From JADCCX01 sp031431475 (GTDB taxonomy: Bacteria; Pseudomonadota; Alphaproteobacteria; Rhizobiales; Beijerinckiaceae), in assembly GCA_031431475.1 (NCBI GenBank), contig JANPDL010000018.1, forward strand, positions 62,001 through 126,000: DNA of 64,000 nt, read 5' to 3'. The position numbers and the translations under genes were made by a program. Below the pieces are notes generated by a model. That model searched no databases. It saw only the letters and a list, made by a program, of their open reading frames with translations, and was not told the DNA's origin. Shown here in pieces: positions 1-8,743 of this stretch; the first letter of the stretch is position 1, and each line of letters starts with the position of its first letter.

Positions 1-2
1 TC

Positions 3-380
3 AAGGTGCGCCCCGGCGCGCGCTATTTCAGCTCGATACGGCTGCTGCAGCTGGTGAAAGAGGTCGATCCCACGATCTTTACCAAATCCGGCATCATGGT
101 CGGCCTCGGCGAGGAGCGGAACGAGGTGCTGCAGCTTATGGACGATCTGCGCGCTGCGGATGTGGATTTCATGACCATCGGCCAGTATCTCGCGCCGACG
201 CGCAAGCATCATCCCGTGCTCGATTTCATTACGCCGGATGCCTTCAAGAGCTACGAGACGATTGCCTATGCCAAGGGTTTCCTGATGGTCTCGGCCACGC
301 CACTGACGCGCTCGTCGCATCACGCGGGTGACGATTTTGCGAAGCTGAAGGTGGCGCGAGAGCAGAGATTGGGACGGTAG
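3..380 (+). CDS. lipA: Lipoyl synthase, C-terminal part (cut by window edge)
   Basis: Radical-SAM enzyme that inserts two sulfurs into protein-bound octanoate to make the lipoyl cofactor of 2-oxoacid dehydrogenases. Only the last ~125 residues are here. They carry hallmarks of the LipA C-terminus: KSGIMVGLGE, the IGQYLAPTRKHHPV segment, and a terminal SSHHA that matches the LipA RSSYHA signature. The reading frame runs in from upstream with no start codon in view, so the CysCysCys clusters lie outside the window. The next gene converges from the other strand only 9 bp away. lipB, for the preceding step of the pathway, lies at 62680-63387, so the two lipoate genes bracket the window. Confidence 0.95.
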   Translation, partial: KVRPGARYFSSIRLLQLVKEVDPTIFTKSGIMVGLGEERNEVLQLMDDLRAADVDFMTIGQYLAPTRKHHPVLDFITPDAFKSYETIAYAKGFLMVSATPLTRSSHHAGDDFAKLKVAREQRLGR

Positions 381-389
381 AGCGCGACC

Positions 390-941
390 TTATCGCGGAG
401 CTACAATCTCCAGGTCGTTTTCCACGATGATCCGGATCGTGCTGATCTTGCGCGCGGGCGAAAGCCCGTCTGTCGTTGGCGGCACCAGCTCGGTCGAAAC
501 TTCGCCCATAGATTTATCTCCCGGCTCTACCGGCGGCGGGGGCGGTTGTCCCTTGGCCTGTGCGGCAGGATCGGCCTGGATCACTGACAAAACAGCCTCG
601 CGCGGCGCGTTCAACGCGCCGAACAGCAGATAAGCCGCCAATCCGACAAGCGCGATCCCGCCGCCTGCCGCGCCCAGCAGCAATTGCCAGCGACGTGCCG
701 CGCCATCATCATCCTCGTCCAGCGTGATGTCATCCTCAGGCGTTACACTTGTCAGCAAGGGCTCCGGCACGGGTGTGTTCTCGTCTGGCGGGGGCGGCAG
801 CACCACGGGTTGCAGGCGCAGCATAGAGTGGCGCACTGCACGGTCGCCACCGGCGGGCAATTCCCGTCCCAGCGCGGCTTCAAGCTCGCGCGACAGATCA
901 TCCGGTTGCTTCAGGTTGATGGCCATTACTCCCTTTAGCAT
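390..941 (-). CDS. Single-pass membrane protein, unknown function
   Basis: I do not recognise this 183-residue protein. From the chosen ATG it has a charged N-terminal part (DDLSRELEAALGREL), a proline-rich acidic stretch ending in DITLDEDDD, one transmembrane helix (WQLLLGAAGGGIALVGLAAYLL), and a C-terminal proline-rich tail (QPPPPPVEPG) followed by ~40 residues. Sequence order and charge suggest an anchored protein with its C-terminus outside the cytoplasm, which is inference. The frame stays open to 1127, but ATG 941 is preceded by a GGGGGGAA ribosome-binding site; ATG 926 (after AAGGGAG) is the alternative. It is divergent from the TPR gene at 1048, and the 106 bp between them must hold both promoters. 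Confidence 0.65.
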   Translation of the reverse strand: MLKGVMAINLKQPDDLSRELEAALGRELPAGGDRAVRHSMLRLQPVVLPPPPDENTPVPEPLLTSVTPEDDITLDEDDDGAARRWQLLLGAAGGGIALVGLAAYLLFGALNAPREAVLSVIQADPAAQAKGQPPPPPVEPGDKSMGEVSTELVPPTTDGLSPARKISTIRIIVENDLEIVAPR

Positions 942-1047
942 TGATTCCCCCCGTGGCGAAAATGTGGGGGTGATAGAACTCGCCTTTGGGCATCCGCTGT
1001 GATAGTTCCGGCCTTCCAAACCGCCCGAAACCTGCAATTGAAGCCAA

Positions 1048-1695
1048 ATGTCTGATATCTTTCGCGAAGTCGATGAAGAAGTCCGCCGTTCACAGGCTGA
1101 ACAGCTGTGGAGCAAGTACAGCGGCATTATCCTGCTGGCCTGCGTCGTGCTGGTAGCGGGCGTGGCCGGTTACCGTTTTCTGGAATGGCAGCGCGAGACG
1201 GCGGCTGCCGCAGCTGGCGCAAAATTCGAGGAAGCCCTGGCGCTTGTGCAGAGCGGCAAGGCGGCCGAGGGCGAGGCCGCCATGGCGAAGATCGCTGGCG
1301 GTGATGCAGGAATCTACAAATCACTCGCACAATTCCGCAGTGCGGCCGACCTTGCGAAAAAGGATGCTGCTGGCGCGCTGAAAGCTTTCGATGCGCTGGC
1401 CAATGATGCCACGCTCGATGCTGGTCTGCGCGATGTGGCCCGGCTGCGCGCTGGTGCCATCGCGGTCGACGCCCTGCCATTCACCGAGGCAGAACGCCGG
1501 ATGATGCCTTTGCTCAGCCCAGGCAACGTCTGGCGCCATCCGGCCAACGAGTTGCTTGCGGCTTCTGCGCTGAAGGCAGGTGAGCTGGAGAAGGCAAGCA
1601 AATATCTCGACACGATCATTCTGGACCGCGAAGCACCCGCAGCGGTCAAATCTCGGGCCGAAGTGCTTATCGGCCTGACCCGCGGGGCGAAATGA
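1048..1695 (+). CDS. TPR-like inner-membrane protein, AncM/YfgM type (TPR_21)
   Basis: A 215-residue protein with a short cytoplasmic start (SDIFREVDEEVRRSQAEQLW), one transmembrane helix at about residues 27-45 (IILLACVVLVAGVAGYRF), then an alanine-rich helical periplasmic domain with TPR-like repeats. This is the YfgM/AncM pattern: a single-pass ancillary chaperone associated in enterobacteria with the SecYEG translocon and BamB. The gene overlaps der by 4 bases (ATGA), so the two are translationally coupled, and the same pairing occurs in many proteobacteria (established for yfgM-bamB-der). Its exact role in alphaproteobacteria is not known to me. bamB, which sits between them in enterobacteria, is absent here. 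Confidence 0.8.
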   Translation: MSDIFREVDEEVRRSQAEQLWSKYSGIILLACVVLVAGVAGYRFLEWQRETAAAAAGAKFEEALALVQSGKAAEGEAAMAKIAGGDAGIYKSLAQFRSAADLAKKDAAGALKAFDALANDATLDAGLRDVARLRAGAIAVDALPFTEAERRMMPLLSPGNVWRHPANELLAASALKAGELEKASKYLDTIILDREAPAAVKSRAEVLIGLTRGAK

Positions 1696-3074
1696 CGGTG
1701 TCTCTCGCCATCGTTGGCCGCCCCAACGTCGGCAAATCCACTCTTTTCAACCGTCTCGTTGGCAAGAAGCTGGCGCTGGTCGATGACCGGCCCGGCGTCA
1801 CGCGCGACCGCCGCCAGGGCGAGGCTAAGCTCGGTGACCTGCGTTTCACTGTGGTTGATACGGCGGGCCTTGAAGAGGCGGACGAAGGCGTTCTCTCCAA
1901 GCGCATGCGCGAGCAGACCGACATGGCGATTTCCGGCTGCGATGCCGTTCTGTTCGTCATCGATGCCCGTGTCGGCCTCACACCGTCCGACCGGCATTTT
2001 GCACAGCTCGCGCGTCGCTCCGGCAAGCCGGTCATCCTGCTCGCCAACAAGGCCGAAAGCAAAGCCGCCAATGCGGGCGTGGATGAGGCTTACGCGCTGG
2101 GCCTGGGCGAGCCCTTCGCCATCTCCGCCGAGCATGGCGAGGGCATGTCCGACCTACGGGATGCCATCGTGGACACGCTGCCCTGGATCATTGAGGACGA
2201 GCCTGACGAGGACGAAGAAGCGCCGCTGACTGACGAAGACGGCATCATTCGCCCCATGCGGATCGCGGTGCTGGGCCGCCCCAATGCGGGCAAATCGACC
2301 CTGATCAACCGCATGCTGGGCGAGGAGCGCCTGCTGACCGGGCCGGAGGCTGGCATCACGCGCGATTCCATCGGCGTGGACTGGCAATGGGGAGATCGCA
2401 AGATCAAGCTGTTCGACACGGCAGGCCTGCGCAAGCGCGCCCGCATCGAGGACAAGCTGGAGAAAATGGCTGTGTCCGATGCCTTGCGCGCCGTGCGCTT
2501 TGCTGAAGTTGTCGTGCTGCTGCTGGATGCCGAGGTTCCGTTCGAGAAGCAGGACCTGACGCTGGCTGATCTGTGCGAGAAAGAGGGCAGGGCGCTCGTC
2601 ATCGGCATCAACAAATGGGATCTGGTCAAGGGCCAGAACGGCCTGCTGAAGCAGTTGCAGGAAAAGGCCGGTTTTGCCCTGCCGCAACTGCGCGGCACGG
2701 CTGTCGTGCCGGTGTCGGCTGCAGCAGGTGAAGGCATCGACAAGCTGATGCAGGCCTGTTTCGCCGCGCACGAAATCTGGAGCCGCCGTATCTCGACCTC
2801 CAAGATGAACCGCTGGCTGGAAGCCGCGCTCAGCGCCAACGCGCCGCCCGCAGTGTCAGGCCGCCGCATCAAGATCAAGTATATGACCCAGGTTAAAAGC
2901 CGCCCGCCGCATTTCGCCATTTTCGGCAACCAGCTCAACGATCTGCCGCAGAGTTATGTGCGCTATCTCGTGAACAACATGCGCGAGGATTTCGACCTGC
3001 CGGGCGTGCCGATCCGGCTGTCCCTGCGCACGCAGGAGAATCCGTATGACAAGGGCGGCCGGAAGATCGGGTAA
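1692..3074 (+). CDS. der: Ribosome-assembly GTPase Der (EngA)
   Basis: Essential tandem GTPase that matures the 50S ribosomal subunit. Two G domains are visible: the first P-loop is GRPNVGKST at residues 9-17 with DTAG for G3 and NKAE for G4, the second is GRPNAGKST near residue 195 with DTAG and NKWD. An acidic linker (EDEPDEDEEAP) separates them, and a C-terminal KH-like domain (KIKYMTQVKSRPPHFAIF) follows. At 460 residues it is slightly shorter than E. coli Der (490). The ATG overlaps the stop of the preceding TPR gene (ATGA), indicating translational coupling. The next gene converges 37 bp downstream. Confidence 0.97.
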   Translation: MTVSLAIVGRPNVGKSTLFNRLVGKKLALVDDRPGVTRDRRQGEAKLGDLRFTVVDTAGLEEADEGVLSKRMREQTDMAISGCDAVLFVIDARVGLTPSDRHFAQLARRSGKPVILLANKAESKAANAGVDEAYALGLGEPFAISAEHGEGMSDLRDAIVDTLPWIIEDEPDEDEEAPLTDEDGIIRPMRIAVLGRPNAGKSTLINRMLGEERLLTGPEAGITRDSIGVDWQWGDRKIKLFDTAGLRKRARIEDKLEKMAVSDALRAVRFAEVVVLLLDAEVPFEKQDLTLADLCEKEGRALVIGINKWDLVKGQNGLLKQLQEKAGFALPQLRGTAVVPVSAAAGEGIDKLMQACFAAHEIWSRRISTSKMNRWLEAALSANAPPAVSGRRIKIKYMTQVKSRPPHFAIFGNQLNDLPQSYVRYLVNNMREDFDLPGVPIRLSLRTQENPYDKGGRKIG

Positions 3075-3111
3075 GCGTTTTTCCCTTCTCCCTTGCGACA
3101 GAAGAAAAAAA

Positions 3112-3855
3112 TTACGCGGGCCCCATAACTTTCAGCATTTTCCCTGTCGGGAAATCAAAAATCATCCCGTGTTCGTCCGCCCTTGATGACGCCATCTGGA
3201 CAATATGCGGTGCCAGTTCCTCCGGCGTCCGTAGCGTTGCAGGATCCTCTCCCGGCATCGCATCCGCCCGCATCCGCGTACGCAGCGCCCCTGGATTGAT
3301 GAGGTTGACCCTGAGCTTCGTGCGCTGTGTCTCCGCCGCATAGGTCATTACCAGCGCCTGCAACGCGGCCTTCGATACGGAATAAGGTCCCCAGAAGGCC
3401 ATCGTCTTGTGCGCCGCACCGGAGGACACGAACAATGCACGCCCGGCGTCCGAGGCCTGCAACAGCGGATCGAGCGAACGGATGAGCCGCCAGTTCGCGG
3501 TCACGTTGACGGCCAGCACTTCGTCGAATGATTTCGGGTCCACATGACCCAGAGGCGACAGCGGCCCCAGCACACCGGCATTGCCCACGAGAATATCCAG
3601 CTTGCCCCAGCGCTCGTGGATGGCTGCGCCCAATCGGTCGATGGCAGGAAAGTCCTTGAGATCGAACGGCACCAGCGTCGCGGCACCGCCCTTGGCGCGG
3701 ATAGCATCGTCGAGTTCTTCCAGTCCGCCGACATTGCGCGCCACCGCAATGACATGCGCGCCTGCTTCCGCCAGCGCCAGTGCCGTCGCATAGCCGATGC
3801 CGCGTGACGCGCCGGTGACGACCGCGACGCGGTCTTTCAGAATTCCGGTGGTCAT
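3112..3855 (-). CDS. Short-chain dehydrogenase/reductase
   Basis: Classical SDR of 247 residues. It has the glycine-rich NAD(P)-binding motif TGASRGIG at residues 14-21, the NAG motif, a catalytic serine in the VSSGAA strand and the YSVSK active-site Tyr/Lys pair near residue 160. The substrate cannot be told from sequence. The start codon lies 3 bp after the purF stop, so the gene is the distal member of the cvpA-purF-SDR operon. A similar SDR follows purF in many Hyphomicrobiales, where it is usually left without a specific name. Confidence 0.9.
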   Translation of the reverse strand: MTTGILKDRVAVVTGASRGIGYATALALAEAGAHVIAVARNVGGLEELDDAIRAKGGAATLVPFDLKDFPAIDRLGAAIHERWGKLDILVGNAGVLGPLSPLGHVDPKSFDEVLAVNVTANWRLIRSLDPLLQASDAGRALFVSSGAAHKTMAFWGPYSVSKAALQALVMTYAAETQRTKLRVNLINPGALRTRMRADAMPGEDPATLRTPEELAPHIVQMASSRADEHGMIFDFPTGKMLKVMGPA

Positions 3856-3858
3856 GGA

Positions 3859-5325
3859 TCAGCTCGCTTCGGCCAGCAGTGAAATCGTCTGTTTCGCATT
3901 TTCGCCGATGAGATCGGTCAGCGGTGTGGGATAATCGCCAGTGAAGCAATGGTCGGTGAATTGCGGGGCCGCGTTGTTGCGCCCCTCGTAACCGCAGGCG
4001 CGGTAGACGCCATCGACCGACAGGAACGCCAGGCTGTCCGCGCCCATATACTGGCGCATTTCCTCGAGGTTCATGCGCGCCGCCAGCAGGTTGTCGCGGT
4101 TCGGCGTGTCGATGCCGTAATAATCGGGATGCGTGATCGGCGGGCTCGAAATGCGGAAATGCACTTCCCTCGCACCGGCTTCGCGCATCATGCGCACAAT
4201 TTTCACCGATGTGGTGCCGCGCACGATGGAATCGTCCAGCAGCACGATGCTCTTGCCCTCGATGATGGCGCGGTTGGCGCTGTGCTTCATGCGCACGCCC
4301 AGCTCGCGGATGGCCTGGCTCGGCTGGATGAAGGTGCGGCCGACATAATGGTTGCGGATGATGCCGAGTTCATAGGGAATGCCAGAGGCCTGGCTGAAGC
4401 CGATGGCCGATGGCACACCGGAATCGGGCACCGGCACCACGACATCGGCCTTTACGCCGCTCTCGCGGGCGAGTTCCGCGCCAAAGCGTTTGCGCACGTC
4501 GTAGACATTGCGACCATGTACAACGGAATCGGGCCGGGAAAAATAGATGTACTCGAAGATGCAGGGGCGCATGGCGACGTGCTCGAAAGGCTTGATTGAT
4601 TCAATGCCCTTCTCGGAGATCATCACGATTTCGCCATTCTCGACATCGCGGATGAATTTCGCGCCGATAATATCGAGCGCGCAGGTCTCGGAGGCCAGCA
4701 CATAGCAGCCATTGAACTCGCCAATGACCAGCGGTCGGATGCCCAGGGGATCGCGCGCGCCGATCAGCTTCTTGTTGGTGAGGCCGACGAAGGAATAGGC
4801 GCCTTCGATCTGCATCAGTGCATCGATGAAGCGATCAACAAAGCGGCTGCGCAAAGAACGCGCCACGAGATGCAGCACCACCTCGGTGTCGGACGTCGAC
4901 TGGCAGATCGCACCCTTGCGGATGAGATCGCGTCGAAGGGTCAAACCGTTGGTAAGGTTGCCGTTATGCGCGATGGCAAGGCCGCCTACGTCCAATTCGG
5001 CGAACAGTGGCTGCACATTGCGCAGGATGGTCTCGCCCGTGGTGGAATAGCGCACATGGCCGATGGCAGCATTGCCCGGCAGGCGCTCAATCACATCCTT
5101 GCGGGAGAACGTATCACCCACAAGGCCCATGCGGCGCTCGGAATGATAGCGCGCGCCATCGAAGCTGACGATACCTGCGGCTTCCTCGCCGCGATGCTGG
5201 AGCGCATGCAGGCCAAGCGCCGTGATCGCCGCCGCATCCGGGTGGCCGAAGATGCCGAAAACGCCGCACTTCTCCCGGAGAAAATCGCTGTCCGCGCTAT
5301 CCAGTCCGGTATCAGGTTCGGTCAT
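3859..5325 (-). CDS. purF: Amidophosphoribosyltransferase
   Basis: First committed enzyme of de novo purine synthesis; it makes 5-phosphoribosylamine from PRPP and glutamine. The 488-residue protein starts with a 19-residue propeptide before the N-terminal nucleophile Cys20 (REKCGVFGIFG), followed by the class II glutaminase domain (HVRYSTTG, HNGNL). The C-terminal phosphoribosyltransferase domain has the PRPP loop VLLDDSIVRGTT. It follows cvpA by 60 bp and is followed by the SDR gene after 3 bp; the cvpA-purF order is also that of E. coli. Confidence 0.97.
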   Translation of the reverse strand: MTEPDTGLDSADSDFLREKCGVFGIFGHPDAAAITALGLHALQHRGEEAAGIVSFDGARYHSERRMGLVGDTFSRKDVIERLPGNAAIGHVRYSTTGETILRNVQPLFAELDVGGLAIAHNGNLTNGLTLRRDLIRKGAICQSTSDTEVVLHLVARSLRSRFVDRFIDALMQIEGAYSFVGLTNKKLIGARDPLGIRPLVIGEFNGCYVLASETCALDIIGAKFIRDVENGEIVMISEKGIESIKPFEHVAMRPCIFEYIYFSRPDSVVHGRNVYDVRKRFGAELARESGVKADVVVPVPDSGVPSAIGFSQASGIPYELGIIRNHYVGRTFIQPSQAIRELGVRMKHSANRAIIEGKSIVLLDDSIVRGTTSVKIVRMMREAGAREVHFRISSPPITHPDYYGIDTPNRDNLLAARMNLEEMRQYMGADSLAFLSVDGVYRACGYEGRNNAAPQFTDHCFTGDYPTPLTDLIGENAKQTISLLAEAS

Positions 5326-5385
5326 TTGGGCCGTTTCCCCTCAGGTCCCGAAGCTGTGGGACATTCTGGCTACGTTGTGCAGTCC

Positions 5386-6066
5386 CTATCGGTTCTGTTG
5401 CGGGCGTTGTCCACTGTCGAGAAGGCGTTGCAGCCCCGCGCGATCCTGCGGGCTAGCAGTTGCGGGAACCGGCGCGGGTGCTTCGCTGCGCTTGGGCGGG
5501 GCAGGCTCGGGTGTCGGCTCACGCGGCGCTTCGCCATCCGGTGTCTTGCCGCGAATCTTGCGCAGTGTTTCCTCTGGATTGTCCGGCAGGAAAGCCATCA
5601 GCGAGCTGCCGGCAGACACCAGCATAGGCTTCAGCTTGGCTTCACGGATCCAGGTCGGATGGTTCTTTTCATCCTGCGCCAGCCAAGTGAAGAACAGGAA
5701 GCCCACAACTGCGAGCAAAATCCCGCGTGCTGCGCCAAAGAGAAAGCCCAGCGTGCGGTCCAGTGCGCCGATACGGCTGTCCAGGATCATGTCCGAAATC
5801 TTCGATGTGATGAAATACGCCACCAGCAGAGTGATGAGAAATATGCCGCCCGCAGCCACTGGCAAGGCGAGACTCTTGTTGGTCGTGACATACTGCTGGA
5901 CCAGCGGGATCGCCTGAGGGTGCAGAACATAGGCCGCAACTGCGGCGACAGCCCAGGAACCGATGGCCAGTACTTCGCGGGTGAAGCCGCGCAGTGCGGC
6001 CAGCAGCGCGGAAATAAGCACCACGCCGATGACGATCATATCGAGAATGGTAATGGGCATAGGCAC
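5386..6066 (-). CDS. cvpA: CvpA family membrane protein
   Basis: A 226-residue protein with about four transmembrane helices in its first ~165 residues (ITILDMIVIGVVLISALLAALRGF is the characteristic first helix) and a proline-rich polar tail (PREPTPEPAPPKRSEAPAP). CvpA was named for colicin V production in E. coli; the family is linked to envelope integrity but its molecular function is not settled. It directly precedes purF on the same strand, the conserved arrangement. The ATG is at 6066; the 75 bp to radA upstream leave room for a promoter. Confidence 0.9.
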   Translation of the reverse strand: MPMPITILDMIVIGVVLISALLAALRGFTREVLAIGSWAVAAVAAYVLHPQAIPLVQQYVTTNKSLALPVAAGGIFLITLLVAYFITSKISDMILDSRIGALDRTLGFLFGAARGILLAVVGFLFFTWLAQDEKNHPTWIREAKLKPMLVSAGSSLMAFLPDNPEETLRKIRGKTPDGEAPREPTPEPAPPKRSEAPAPVPATASPQDRAGLQRLLDSGQRPQQNR

Positions 6067-6141
6067 TCCGAGCAGCCAAGTCGTCAGTTCAGGCGATGAA
6101 TGCGCCCTCTATAGCCCTCGAATTCCCAAACGTCACGTGGC

Positions 6142-7587
6142 TCAACGGTCACGTTCGACACTTCTTTCAACCGTTCTGACCGGTTTGCCCGCCGCAATCA
6201 GCGCCACAAGATCCGCAATGCGTTCCATGCCACGCGTCGTGATCGCTCGCTCCGGTTCTTCCACGGACTTTCCGTCGGCAGGCTTGCTGTGCGGGATCGC
6301 TGCGCGGGTGAAGCCCAACTTGGCTGCTTCTTTCAGCCTATGACCGGCATGGGAGACTGGCCGGATAGCACCAGACAGGCTGACTTCACCGAAGATAGCC
6401 ATATCGATCGGCAAAGGATTGCCCGTGAGCGACGATACCAGTGCCGCCGCCACCGCCAGATCAGCCGCAGGTTCCGCGATCTTCAGGCCACCTGCTACGT
6501 TGAGATAGACATCGTATTGCCCGAGGCGCACGCCGCCATGCGCTTCCAGCACGGCCAGCACCATGGCGAGACGGCTTGTGTCCCAGCCCACCACGGCGCG
6601 GCGCGGTGTGCCAAGACCGGTCGGCACCACCAGCGCCTGCAGCTCTACGAGCAGTGGCCTCGTACCTTCCATGCCTGCAAAAACCGAGGTTCCCGCCGCA
6701 TTGGGATCGCGGTTACCGAGGAACAGCGCGGATGGATTGGCGACCTCGTTCAAACCGTCGCCGCGCATCTCGAAAACGCCGATTTCGTCCGTCGGGCCGA
6801 AGCGGTTCTTGAGGCCGCGCAGGATGCGGAAATCGTGTCCGCCTTCACCCTCGAAGAAGATGACTGCATCCACCATGTGCTCGACCACGCGCGGCCCTGC
6901 GATCTGCCCATCCTTTGTCACGTGGCCGACCAGAATAACGCAGGCCCCCGTCGTCTTGGCATAGCGGATAAGCGCTTGCGCCGAGCCGCGCACCTGCGTG
7001 ACCGTTCCGGGTGCCGCCTCGACCGCGCTGGTCCACATGGTCTGGATGGAATCGATGATCACCAGCGCAGGCGTTGGCCCAGCCGACAATGTCGCAACGA
7101 TATCGTCGACATGGGTTTCGGACGCGAGTTCCACCGGGCTGTCTGCAAGGCCCAGTCGATCCGCCCGCAGCCGCACCTGCGCCACGGCTTCTTCGCCCGA
7201 GATATAGACCACGCGCTGGCCCCTGCGCGCCAGCGCCGCTGCGGCCTGAATGAGCAGCGTGGATTTGCCGATTCCGGGCTCACCGCCGAGCAGGATCACC
7301 GAGCCACGCACGAACCCGCCGCCGGTGACACGATCCAGTTCCGGCATGCCGACGGGCAGGCGAGGGGCGTCGTCTGTATCGCCGGTCAGGCCTTCCAGCC
7401 TGATCACCCGACCCTTGCCGATGCGCGCCCCGCCGGATGCAATGGGCGCGCTGATGGCACCCGCTTCCTCGGCAATCGAGTTCCAAGCGCCGCAGGCCTC
7501 GCAGCGGCCCTGCCAGCGCCCGTGCACAGCCCCGCAGCTCTGGCAGATGAAGGAGGATTTCGGCTTTGCCAAGCTATGAGGCCCCAA
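6142..7587 (-). CDS. radA: DNA repair/branch-migration ATPase RadA (Sms)
   Basis: RecA-like ATPase that promotes branch migration during recombinational repair. The 481-residue protein has an N-terminal C4 zinc finger (CQSC from residue 15, CEAC about 15 residues later), a Walker A motif GEPGIGKST near residue 100, the RadA-specific KNRFG motif and a C-terminal Lon-protease-like domain (KIAEPAADLAVAAAL). Its start overlaps the end of alr by 14 bases, so the two are coupled. No SOS box is visible in front of this pair. Confidence 0.97.
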   Translation of the reverse strand: MGPHSLAKPKSSFICQSCGAVHGRWQGRCEACGAWNSIAEEAGAISAPIASGGARIGKGRVIRLEGLTGDTDDAPRLPVGMPELDRVTGGGFVRGSVILLGGEPGIGKSTLLIQAAAALARRGQRVVYISGEEAVAQVRLRADRLGLADSPVELASETHVDDIVATLSAGPTPALVIIDSIQTMWTSAVEAAPGTVTQVRGSAQALIRYAKTTGACVILVGHVTKDGQIAGPRVVEHMVDAVIFFEGEGGHDFRILRGLKNRFGPTDEIGVFEMRGDGLNEVANPSALFLGNRDPNAAGTSVFAGMEGTRPLLVELQALVVPTGLGTPRRAVVGWDTSRLAMVLAVLEAHGGVRLGQYDVYLNVAGGLKIAEPAADLAVAAALVSSLTGNPLPIDMAIFGEVSLSGAIRPVSHAGHRLKEAAKLGFTRAAIPHSKPADGKSVEEPERAITTRGMERIADLVALIAAGKPVRTVERSVERDR

Positions 7588-8680
7588 TCACCTTGCGCTG
7601 GTAGCGGCCGCCCAGCGAAGTCAGGACTTCGTAGCCGTTGGTGCCAGCCATCTCGGCCACATCATCCACCCCGATGCCATCGCCCAGCAAAACCACCTTC
7701 TGACCCGGCTTGACGCTGCCAGCCGGGCAATCCGTGATGTCGAGGGTGATCAGATCCATCGAGACCCGACCGGCAAAGGGACAGCGCTTGCCATTGACCA
7801 TTGCAGCCCCACCCGGTTTGCCACTTATGGCGCTCATCGCCCGCAGCCAGCCATCTGCATAGCCCAACGAGATTGTGGCGATCACCGACGGGCGCTCGGC
7901 GGTCCATTGCGCGTTGTAGCCGACAGTGTCGCCAGCCTCGATCTGCCGGAGCTGCAGGATTGTCGCCTCCAGCCGCACCACCGGCTTCATCGGGTTGGGC
8001 TTCCCCGGCGTCGGATTGCCGCCGTACAGCGCATATCCCGCGCGGGTCATGTCATAGCGTGGAAGCTCTTCCAGAAAATGCGCGGAGGAATTCGCCAGGC
8101 TTTTACGCTTGATGCGATCACCAAACCAGCCGGAGATACGGTCGAACCGCGTGACCTGTGCAACATTGAGGCGACTTTCAGGTTCCTCGGCGGACACAAA
8201 ATGCGACATCAGCAGTTCGATGCCGATGCTCTCCCACTCGTTCAGCATCGACAGCGCCCTTGCCTCGTCGATGGAGAGCCCGAGCCGGTTCATGCCCGTA
8301 TCGACATGCAGGGCTGCCGCACCGCCTGTCTTGCGCCAGCGCCCGATCTCGCTGATCGTACCCAGCACAGGCCGCAGGCGGTAGCTCTGATAGAACTGTT
8401 CAGCGCCGGACGGCAGGCCGTTCAGCACATAAATCGTGGCCACGGGAGCCGCCTTGCGCACCCGGATCGCTTCTTCCAGATGCGCCACGAAAAACGTGCG
8501 GCATCCGGCTTTTGACAGCGCGGGAACGACAATCTCGATTCCCAATCCATAGCCATCCGCCTTGACCACAGCCGCGCATTCCGCAGGCTTTGCCATGCCG
8601 GCCAGCAGCTTCCAGTTGTCAGCGACATGGCCGATATCGATGGTCAGCAGCGCGCCATGGGGATTCGGTAGGTCCATCAT
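7574..8680 (-). CDS. alr: Alanine racemase
   Basis: PLP enzyme that supplies D-alanine for peptidoglycan. The catalytic lysine is K40 in VVKADGYGLG; the family's substrate-contact segment MTRAGYALYGG and the second catalytic tyrosine (TVGYNAQW) follow. At 368 residues it is of normal length. Two adjacent ATG codons (8680 and 8677) are possible starts. It overlaps radA by 14 bases; in related genomes the same cluster begins with dnaB just upstream, but here that place is taken by a flavin monooxygenase. Confidence 0.95.
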   Translation of the reverse strand: MMDLPNPHGALLTIDIGHVADNWKLLAGMAKPAECAAVVKADGYGLGIEIVVPALSKAGCRTFFVAHLEEAIRVRKAAPVATIYVLNGLPSGAEQFYQSYRLRPVLGTISEIGRWRKTGGAAALHVDTGMNRLGLSIDEARALSMLNEWESIGIELLMSHFVSAEEPESRLNVAQVTRFDRISGWFGDRIKRKSLANSSAHFLEELPRYDMTRAGYALYGGNPTPGKPNPMKPVVRLEATILQLRQIEAGDTVGYNAQWTAERPSVIATISLGYADGWLRAMSAISGKPGGAAMVNGKRCPFAGRVSMDLITLDITDCPAGSVKPGQKVVLLGDGIGVDDVAEMAGTNGYEVLTSLGGRYQRKVIGAS

Positions 8681-8743
8681 ATGGTTAAACGCCAGAGACG
8701 GGGCGGGCGCAAGGGGAGAGTGTTCGCGGTCTGTACCCGGATA

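Noticed and set aside
4870..6099. 409-codon plus-strand frame opposite purF and cvpA
   Set aside because: Antisense shadow of well-supported genes; composition is typical of frame shadows.
6289..7713. 474-codon plus-strand frame opposite radA
   Set aside because: Antisense to radA with intact RadA motifs on the other strand; no domain or RBS.
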